From positions 1-9,673 of the forward strand of contig CAZBEO010000116.1 of assembly GCA_964490935.1 (NCBI GenBank): a DNA stretch of 9,673 bases, given 5' to 3'. The translations under genes and the position numbers were made by a program. Of the stretch, positions 1-4,777 are shown in pieces. The stretch comes from JAQVYB01 sp964490935. Its GTDB lineage: Bacteria > Verrucomicrobiota > Kiritimatiellia > RZYC01. A model generated the notes under the pieces. It did not search any database and was not told where the DNA came from. It saw nothing but the letters and a program-made list of their open reading frames with translations. The first letter of the stretch is position 1. The number at the start of each line of letters is the position of its first letter.

Positions 1-41
1 GGACAACGTCCCTCCCGGGAGGGCCCGTGTCCCCACGGGCC
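1..41. repeat. REP composite with arms A (cut by window edge) and B joined directly
   Basis: This is a two-hairpin repeat. Bases 1-16 are the 3' part of arm A, whose full form is seen at 122-146. Bases 17-41 are a complete arm B: a GGGAG tag, then an 8-bp stem GGCCCGTG/CACGGGCC (22-29 with 34-41) around a TCCC loop. Arms A and B meet at a perfect 14-bp palindrome, CCCTCCCGGGAGGG (10-23). On the opposite strand arm B has the same plan as arm A: a GGGA loop and a CTCCC tail. The copy therefore resembles the inverted REP pairs called BIMEs. No transposase lies at this junction, so it serves as the unoccupied comparator for the copy that holds the transposase gene. The left end lies outside the window. 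Confidence 0.8.
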
Positions 42-147
42 GTGCGGAGAGTGAGGGCGGAGAGTTTGTGCGGAGAGTGAGCAGGAAAGAGAAATAAGGA
101 ATGATCTGGAGAGAAATAAAAGGACGTTGGGGACAACGTCCCTCCCG
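16..147. repeat. Left copy of the imperfect direct repeat flanking the transposase
   Basis: This block (arm B, linker, arm A) recurs at 658-778 on the other side of the transposase gene. Bases 16-55 match 658-697 exactly over 40 nt, and 93-147 match 724-778 with a single difference (G113 against C744). The linker in between varies in length. It carries iterations of CGGAGAGTGAG at 45-55 and 71-81, and a degenerate one at 58-65. No ORF with coding character is visible before 161, so 1-160 is repeat DNA only. Confidence 0.8.
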
Positions 148-152
148 GGAGG
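122..152. repeat. REP arm A plus truncated start of arm B, directly 5' of the transposase gene
   Basis: Arm A is an 8-bp stem GGACGTTG (122-129), loop GGGA (130-133) and CAACGTCC (134-141), followed by the tail CTCCC. It abuts GGGAGG (147-152), which is the first 6 nt of an arm B. The rest of arm B is missing here and reappears complete at 659-683, after the transposase. Bases 141-152 form a perfect 12-bp palindrome (CCTCCCGGGAGG). Confidence 0.8.
147..152 (+). promoter_or_regulatory. Ribosome binding site of the transposase, supplied by the REP tag
   Basis: GGGAGG lies 8 nt before the GTG start at 161 and is a strong Shine-Dalgarno match. It is the conserved tag of REP arm B, so the repeat itself provides the ribosome binding site. 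The immediately preceding CCTCCC (141-146) is its perfect complement and could mask the site in the mRNA. That regulatory effect is inferred. Confidence 0.6.
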
Positions 153-160
153 AATAAAGA

Positions 161-625
161 GTGGACGATGGATGGTTGAATCGAAGGCATCCAATTCATT
201 TGCCGGATATCCAGCGGTTTAATCAGCCGGTTATTTTGTTTGTCACGATTTGTACGCACGAAAGAAAGTCGGTGTTGGCTTCTGGTTCCATGCGCGAGGC
301 GATCGAGAACGCTTGGCAGAGGGCGCAGGATTGGCGGGTGGGCCGTTATGTGATTATGCCGGATCATGTTCATTTATTTTGTTCGCGGGTGAATGAGAGC
401 ACTGGGTTGATACAGTGGGCGAGGTATTGGAAGCGGTTGGTGAGTGTCCGATTTGCGGAGTTGCAGCCTTTGTGGCAAAGGGATTTGTGGGATACGCAGT
501 TGCGCGATGCAGGGCATTATGATGACAAATGGAAGTATGTGATGGATAATCCCGTGCGTAAGGGTTTGGTCGAACGAAAAGAGGATTGGTCTTGGAAGGG
601 TGAATTGTTTGAATTGCGGTTTTAA
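161..625 (+). CDS. REP-associated tyrosine transposase (RAYT, Y1_Tnp/IS200-like HUH family)
   Basis: This 154-aa protein is a single-domain Y1 transposase. Such enzymes nick and rejoin single-stranded REP hairpins through a covalent 5'-phosphotyrosine intermediate. The HUH metal-binding motif is PDHVHLF (H69 and H71). The nucleophile is most likely Y126 in KYVMDNPVRKGLV, the usual Y-x3-NP context of this family, and the WQRDLWD stretch before it is also typical. Length is normal for RAYTs and all expected catalytic residues are present, so the enzyme appears intact. The GTG start is chosen because GGGAGG lies 8 nt upstream; the ATG at 168 is out of frame. The gene is visibly less GC-rich than the secretion genes downstream, which fits horizontal origin. 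No second transposase, terminal inverted repeats or cargo is seen, so this is a RAYT rather than a classical insertion sequence. Confidence 0.93.
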   Translation: MDDGWLNRRHPIHLPDIQRFNQPVILFVTICTHERKSVLASGSMREAIENAWQRAQDWRVGRYVIMPDHVHLFCSRVNESTGLIQWARYWKRLVSVRFAELQPLWQRDLWDTQLRDAGHYDDKWKYVMDNPVRKGLVERKEDWSWKGELFELRF

Positions 626-657
626 TGCGTAGAATTCGGGCGGAGAGTGTGGGAATT

Positions 658-778
658 CGGGAGGGCCCGTGTCCCCACGGGCCGTGCGGAGAGTGAGTAC
701 GCGGAGAGTGAGCACAGAAGAGGAATAAGGAATGATCTGGAGACAAATAAAAGGACGTTGGGGACAACGTCCCTCCCG
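658..778. repeat. Right copy of the flanking direct repeat: REP arm B, linker, REP arm A
   Basis: Arm B is complete at 659-683, with stem 664-671/676-683 and loop TCCC. The linker holds CGGAGAGTGAG at 687-697 and 702-712 and a segment AATAAGGAATGATCTGGAGA (724-743) that is identical to 93-112. Arm A is complete at 753-777, with stem 753-760/765-772, loop GGGA and tail CTCCC. Its partner arm B is lost: the sequence runs straight into GAGAAAA and the gspJ start at 785. This block therefore forms the whole visible 5' region of gspJ. Confidence 0.8.
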
Positions 779-784
779 AGAAAA

Positions 785-1552
785 ATGAATATGAGACGAA
801 TCAATCATAAATCAGGATTCACGCTGCTGGAATTGATGGTGGCGGTGGTGCTGCTGGTGACGGCGATGACGATGATCGTGGGCACGTTCAATGCCGTGAT
901 CAAGGCGTGGCGTCGGGGCGGGGAATTGCTGGAAGGTTTGCATCACGGGGATTTTGTGCTTGATCAATTGGTGTCCGGCCTGCGGTCGGCAGCCTTTTTT
1001 GATACCGCGCCGGAGAAGTATGGTTTTCATCTCGATGACAGGAGCAGTGGGCCCTATGCGAATGATGTAATCAGTTGGGTGACTTCGGGTACGGCGTTCA
1101 TGCCCAAGGATTCGCCGTTGGGGAAGGGGTTGCATCGTATCGAAGTGACGGTGGAAAATAATGAGGCGGGCGATGCGGCAGTGGCAGTGCGTGCGTATCC
1201 GCATCTGGCGGAGGAAGAGGACCTCGATGAGGCGGACCCATGGTATATTTCCACGGAAGTCAAGGGGCTGAATTGTCGTGTGTACGATAAGGAGGAAGAG
1301 GACTGGATCGATGAATGGGAGTTCAGTAATGCGGTGCCGCGTCTGGTGGAGATCACGATTTATCTGGACCCGTTGGAAGAATATGGTGATCCGGTGGAAC
1401 TGAAGCGGGTGGTGGAAATCCCGATGGGAAGCGCCGAGGTGAAGAAGGGCGGGTCGGTGACGTCGAGTCCCGAAGGGAACGCCCAGGCTGACAAGATTAG
1501 TGGTCCGCAGGGGCAACCGCCGGGGCAGGGCGGAGAGGGGGCGGAACCATGA
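785..1552 (+). CDS. gspJ: Type II secretion minor pseudopilin GspJ
   Basis: This 255-aa prepilin-like protein is predicted to sit at the tip of the T2SS pseudopilus with GspI and GspK. The N-terminus is a class III leader: basic residues, then KSG|FTLLELMVAVVLL, with prepilin peptidase cleavage after G11, F12 as the new first residue and E16 at the +5 position. A hydrophobic helix spans about 12-35, followed by a soluble beta-rich domain with acidic stretches (about 143-151 and 169-178). The last 30 or so residues are a low-complexity Gly/Pro/Gln tail. The start is ATG 785; ATG 791 is also possible. The frame stays open upstream to 647, but that stretch is repeat DNA. There is no good Shine-Dalgarno, only GAG 4 nt before the ATG. 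The stop overlaps gspK by ATGA. Assignment to GspJ rests on the position before gspK and the family plan; another minor pseudopilin is possible. Confidence 0.82.
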   Translation: MNMRRINHKSGFTLLELMVAVVLLVTAMTMIVGTFNAVIKAWRRGGELLEGLHHGDFVLDQLVSGLRSAAFFDTAPEKYGFHLDDRSSGPYANDVISWVTSGTAFMPKDSPLGKGLHRIEVTVENNEAGDAAVAVRAYPHLAEEEDLDEADPWYISTEVKGLNCRVYDKEEEDWIDEWEFSNAVPRLVEITIYLDPLEEYGDPVELKRVVEIPMGSAEVKKGGSVTSSPEGNAQADKISGPQGQPPGQGGEGAEP

Positions 1553-2766
1553 GGAAACTTAATGTTTCCAAAAGATATTCCCGCACCCCATCCGGGGTGC
1601 ATGGGATATTGGAAAATCAGAAACCCAGGGTCTACCGACCCTGGGCTATATGCCTTCACCCCATCCGGGGTGGTAAGTCACGCGGACTTTTGTCAGTGGT
1701 TCCAATGGTTGGAAAAATTGGGGGAAAAGTTTCCAATGGTTGGAAACGTTCTGCAGGGGCGGGTGAGGGGGAGTCGGGGTCGGCGTTGATTGTGGCGTTG
1801 TGGGTGCTGATGCTGTTGGCGCTGCTGATTGGCGGGTTTGCTTTTGAAATGCACATCGAGGCGGGGATTACATCGTATCAGCGTAAGAAGCTGCATGCGC
1901 AGTATCTGGCGCGTGGCGGGGTGGAGTATGCGCGAATGCTGCTGATCCGGAGCGCAAAGGCGTCGGAGGATGATGTGGCGTCGAGCGAGGCGAATGAGTC
2001 GCTGGTGGATAATGCGCTTCGTCTTTCGCGCGGGGTGACGGTGAGCGGGATGAGCATTCCGCTTGGGCGCGGGAAAATCCTTTTGGATATTGCACCGGAG
2101 GAGGGGCGGCGCAATGTGAACAAGCTGTTGGATGAGGAGTGGGAAGAGCTGCTGGATCAGGCGGGGGTGCCGGAGGATGATTGGGGTGAGCTGATTGACT
2201 GTTTTACGGACTGGGTGGACGAGGGGGATGAGCACCAACTCAACGGCGCGGAATCGGACGACGCTTTTTATGAGAATGCCGGGTACGAGTGTAAGAATGC
2301 GCCGTTGGATTCGGTGGATGAACTGCTGCTGATCAAGGGGTTTACGCGCGAGGTGGTGTACGGGGAAAGGGCGACGGAGGATAATCCGTTTCCGATGACG
2401 GGTATTGCACGGCACCTGACTACCTGGGGAGATGGGCGGATCAACGTGAATACGGCCAGCCGGGAAGTGCTGATGACGCTGCCGGGAATGGATGAGTGGG
2501 TGGTGGATGAAATCATCGAGGGGCGGGTGGGGGACGATGGCGAGAGTGGTACGCGTGATGATGGATGGGAGTCGGTGGATGCGGTGATTGCCGAGTCGGG
2601 GCTTTCTCCCGAGATGCGGGACAAAATCACGGTGAAGGACAAGCAGTATGTGCGGGTGGTGTCGCGGGGCGAGGTGGGCAATGTGCGTGCGGGCATCTGG
2701 TGCATTATGGAGATGAAGGGGGATACTCCGAAGCCGGTTTTTTGGCTGGAAGAGTCCATGGATTAG
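1549..2766 (+). CDS. gspK: Type II secretion minor pseudopilin GspK, with a repeat-derived N-terminal extension
   Basis: This 405-aa protein is the tip-capping pseudopilin that complexes with GspI and GspJ. The core is well conserved: the prepilin junction ESG|SALIVALWVL (cleavage after G77), no glutamate at +5 as is usual for GspK, a helix at about 78-98, the DWVDEGDEH...GAESDDAFY segment (221-241), the DSVDEL stretch (254-259), and the helix-hairpin-helix-like segment GRINVNTASREVLMTLPGMD (296-315). The odd part is residues 6-66, read through palindromic repeat DNA, giving a leader of about 77 residues where a short basic one is normal. The start at 1549 is chosen for ATGA overlap with gspJ and a GGAG-rich upstream region. 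ATG 1705 is an in-frame alternative giving a 25-residue leader, but it has no ribosome binding site and itself lies in a repeat. Confidence 0.88.
   Translation: MRKLNVSKRYSRTPSGVHGILENQKPRVYRPWAICLHPIRGGKSRGLLSVVPMVGKIGGKVSNGWKRSAGAGEGESGSALIVALWVLMLLALLIGGFAFEMHIEAGITSYQRKKLHAQYLARGGVEYARMLLIRSAKASEDDVASSEANESLVDNALRLSRGVTVSGMSIPLGRGKILLDIAPEEGRRNVNKLLDEEWEELLDQAGVPEDDWGELIDCFTDWVDEGDEHQLNGAESDDAFYENAGYECKNAPLDSVDELLLIKGFTREVVYGERATEDNPFPMTGIARHLTTWGDGRINVNTASREVLMTLPGMDEWVVDEIIEGRVGDDGESGTRDDGWESVDAVIAESGLSPEMRDKITVKDKQYVRVVSRGEVGNVRAGIWCIMEMKGDTPKPVFWLEESMD
1564..1747. repeat. Palindromic repeat cluster inside the 5' end of gspK
   Basis: The segment begins with GTTTCCAA (1564-1571) and ends with its reverse complement TTGGAAAC (1740-1747). 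Inside are these hairpins: GCACCCC/GGGGTGC with loop ATCC (1583-1600); CCCAGGGTC/GACCCTGGG with loop TACC (1624-1645); CACCCC/GGGGTG with loop ATCC (1657-1672); TTCCAA/TTGGAA with loop TGG (1700-1714); and GTTTCCAA/TTGGAAAC with loop TGG (1729-1747). A second TTGGAAA at 1609-1615 pairs with the opening TTTCCAA around the first hairpin, so palindromes are nested. These are unrelated in sequence to the REP arms near the transposase. The cluster is about 183 nt (61 codons) long and has no stop in the gspK frame. Confidence 0.8.
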
Positions 2767-2778
2767 TTGGCGGCAAAC

Positions 2779-2807
2779 TTGACAAGGGGAAGGCGTCTCC
2801 GTACCTT
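2779..2807 (+). promoter_or_regulatory. Possible internal promoter in the gspK-gspL gap
   Basis: TTGACA (2779-2784) is a perfect -35 box. With 17-nt spacing it faces TACCTT (2802-2807), which matches only three of six -10 positions. The predicted transcription start, about 2814, is only a few bases before the gspL ATG, so a transcript from here would be almost leaderless. The gap between gspK and gspL is the only sizeable one in the cluster. Support is limited to these hexamers. Confidence 0.25.
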
Positions 2808-2816
2808 TCACGACCT

Positions 2817-4208
2817 ATGGGTAGTTCACTTATAACCGGTTTGGAAATAGAGGGTTCCGGGGTATCCTGGAGCGTGGTTCGCCGCAAAAAAAAGCGGTCG
2901 GACTTGGTGGAAACACAGCACCGGGAGACGGCGCTGGCGGTTGGTCCAGACGGCGTGGATTTCAAGGCGGAAGAGAATCTGCGGGTGCTGAAGAAGGCGC
3001 TTTCGGGGGTTGAAGGGCTTTGTTGCTACGCCTTGCCGGCTTCGAGCATGTTGCTGCGGGTGACGGAGCTGCCCTCGCAGGACGCGGCGGAATTGGCCTC
3101 CATGGTGGAGTTGCAGGTCGATAAATTTTCTCCTTTTCCCATCGATCAGACACAGTTTTCTTTTGAGATACTCATGCAGCAGGAGGGCCGCAGCCGCGTG
3201 TTGATTGCGGCGATGAAAAAGGAACCGGTGAATACGCTGGGCGCGGCGTTGCGGCATGGCGGGGTGATCCTGCATCGGCTGGATTGCCGTGCGGTGGTGT
3301 GGTGGGCGGCGATGAAGGAGCGCGAGTTGATTTCGGCGCACGGGCGGCATACGCTGTTGCTGCTGGAGGCGCATGATGTGGCCCTGATTGTGCTGCATCA
3401 CGGGGAGCCGGTTGTTTTTAGGTCGCTGGGTGCGCATGATCAGTTTGGGACGCAGGAAGATTGCGAAGAGCTGCTGGATGAAGTGCGCTTCACGCTGACG
3501 GCGCTTGAGGCGGAGTGGGGCTCGGCGGAGGAGGTCAGTCTGGATGTGTGGAGTCACGGGGAGGCTCCGGAGATTTTTCGGTCCTCGCTCGAAGAGGAGC
3601 CTGGTGCCGCCCCGAAGTATCATCAGTTTGAAGAGTTGTCGCCATTTCATGAAGCCTTGGCGCGGCGAAGTGCGGCGACGGGGAACGTGCAGCTTAATCT
3701 GGCACCGCTCGGCTGGCTGGCCGATGAGCTGTACCGGGGTGCATTGCGCAAGCTGGGTATGTTTTCGGTGCTGTTTTTGGGTATGTGGCTGACGGTAATG
3801 GTGGCGCTGATGGTCTTTCTGCATCTTCGAGTGAGCAAGCTGGATGAATTGCAGGCGGGGCATGCGGGGTTGCAGGAGCAGGCGGTTCTCGCGAGTCGGT
3901 TGCAGGCGAAGGTCAAGTCGCTGGAGCAATATTCCGACCGAACCTACTCGGCTCTCGAGGTGCTGCGCGAGGTGAGTGTGCGGCTGCCGGCGGGGGTGGA
4001 CCTGACGTCCATGAATTATAAAAAGGGCGAGTCAACGAGCCTGAAGGGCACGGCGGACGAGGCGTCGCCCATTCATGATTTTATTGCCGCCTCGGAGCAG
4101 TCGGGCCTGTTCACGGAGGTGATTGCCGACAATATTATCAGTCGGCGTGATCGTGATCGGGTGCGTACGGATTTTTCGATTGAGTTAAAACTGCCGGGGG
4201 GAGAGTAG
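2817..4208 (+). CDS. gspL: Type II secretion inner-membrane platform protein GspL (PilM-PilN-like)
   Basis: This 463-aa bitopic protein links the cytoplasmic ATPase to the periplasmic part of the T2SS. Residues 1-300 form an actin-like cytoplasmic domain related to PilM and cytoplasmic GspL; the segment LLRVTELPSQDAAEL (79-93) and the following ELQVDKFSPFPID (98-110) is characteristic. A transmembrane helix lies at about 313-335, followed by coiled coil (about 337-372) and a PilN-like periplasmic domain with LPAGVDLTSMNYKKGESTSLKG-type sequence (390-411). The protein therefore reads as PilM and PilN fused, which is the accepted view of GspL. The phosphate-binding strand near residues 8-17 (GLEIEGSGVS) is poorly conserved compared with PilM DIG motifs, so nucleotide binding is doubtful. 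ATG 2817 is the first start in frame after the gspK stop, but no Shine-Dalgarno is evident. Confidence 0.85.
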   Translation: MGSSLITGLEIEGSGVSWSVVRRKKKRSDLVETQHRETALAVGPDGVDFKAEENLRVLKKALSGVEGLCCYALPASSMLLRVTELPSQDAAELASMVELQVDKFSPFPIDQTQFSFEILMQQEGRSRVLIAAMKKEPVNTLGAALRHGGVILHRLDCRAVVWWAAMKERELISAHGRHTLLLLEAHDVALIVLHHGEPVVFRSLGAHDQFGTQEDCEELLDEVRFTLTALEAEWGSAEEVSLDVWSHGEAPEIFRSSLEEEPGAAPKYHQFEELSPFHEALARRSAATGNVQLNLAPLGWLADELYRGALRKLGMFSVLFLGMWLTVMVALMVFLHLRVSKLDELQAGHAGLQEQAVLASRLQAKVKSLEQYSDRTYSALEVLREVSVRLPAGVDLTSMNYKKGESTSLKGTADEASPIHDFIAASEQSGLFTEVIADNIISRRDRDRVRTDFSIELKLPGGE

Positions 4209-4210
4209 CC

Positions 4211-4777
4211 ATGCGTGTATCGACCCGGGAGCTTGGTTTGCTTTGGATGGCGGCGGCGGTGGTAATTTCCTGGCTTTCCTACCGTTGGATAGACCCCCGG
4301 ATGAAGGCGCTGGGCGAGCGCGAGGACTCGCTGGTGCAGATGGAACGTGACCGGCTGCTGGCGGAACGGAAAATCAGCCGAAAGGGTGAATACGAGGAGC
4401 GGCTGGCGGCATTTCGAGGTCAGTTGCCGAGTCATTCGCCGGATGCGCGGGTGACGGCGGACTTGCTGCGTATGATTGAAAATACGGCGCACGACAGCAA
4501 TCTGGTGCTGCTCAAACGGGAGCCGGAAGACGAACGCAGCCTCGGCGAAATTTATGAAGTTTCCATCAAATGCACCTGGGAGGGGAACCTCGATGCGCTG
4601 GTTCGTTTTCTGTATACGATCCAAACGCAAGGTGCTATCCTCGACATACGTTTTTTGACCGTTTCGCCGAAGTCCGGCGAGGCGGAGATGCTGAGAGGAT
4701 CGTTTACCGTGGACTGTGCATACAGTCGTGAAGTGACAACCCAGAACACAGAGCCCAACAACCCCGGAACCCCATGA
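4211..4777 (+). CDS. gspM: Type II secretion protein GspM (PilO-like)
   Basis: This 188-aa inner-membrane protein is the expected partner of GspL in the T2SS platform. It has a short cytoplasmic N-terminus, one transmembrane helix (about 9-26), a charged coiled coil (about 32-72), and a ferredoxin-like periplasmic domain resembling PilO: DLLRMIENTAHDSNLVL (83-99), a beta strand around YEVSIKCTWEGN, and LVRFLYTIQTQGAILDI (129-145). It starts 2 nt after the gspL stop with a strong GGGGGAGAG ribosome binding site. The stop overlaps the gspD ATG (ATGA), so translation of the two is probably coupled. Its order between GspL and the secretin mirrors PilO in pilMNOPQ. Sequence conservation in this family is low, so the name rests mainly on domain plan and position. 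Confidence 0.8.
   Translation: MRVSTRELGLLWMAAAVVISWLSYRWIDPRMKALGEREDSLVQMERDRLLAERKISRKGEYEERLAAFRGQLPSHSPDARVTADLLRMIENTAHDSNLVLLKREPEDERSLGEIYEVSIKCTWEGNLDALVRFLYTIQTQGAILDIRFLTVSPKSGEAEMLRGSFTVDCAYSREVTTQNTEPNNPGTP

Larger units (their letters stand above)
147..664. mobile_element. Transposase-bearing segment inserted at a REP A|B junction, bounded by GGGAGG direct repeats
   Basis: Arm A ends at 146 and complete arm B starts at 659. Between them lies the 512-nt segment carrying the transposase, with GGGAGG at both sides (147-152 and 659-664). At 16/17 the same two arms are joined with nothing between them. This layout suggests that the segment entered, or is maintained at, the junction of a composite. 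The boundaries are read directly from the sequence; that the segment is a mobile unit is inferred. Bases 626-658 contain two GAATTCGGG words (632-640 and 653-661) and a partial CGGAGAGTG (641-649). Confidence 0.5.

Noticed and set aside
22..41. Rho-independent terminators from the GC-rich hairpins here and at 122-141, 664-683 and 753-772
   Set aside because: None is followed by a T tract on either strand; arm symmetry and repetition point to REP elements.
1..777. CRISPR-like array from the repeated blocks
   Set aside because: Only a few copies, variable linkers that are themselves repeated, and no unique spacers of constant length; a REP composite explains them.
647..784. Upstream extension of gspJ to a GTG at 647
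   Set aside because: The extra 46 codons are pure REP repeat and linker DNA, and the prepilin leader fits ATG 785 or 791.
812..1516. Long minus-strand ORF opposite gspJ, and similar ones at 1693-2811, 2826-3929, 5014-6177 and 6493-7491
   Set aside because: His/Arg/Gln-rich shadows of well-identified plus-strand genes with no domain character.
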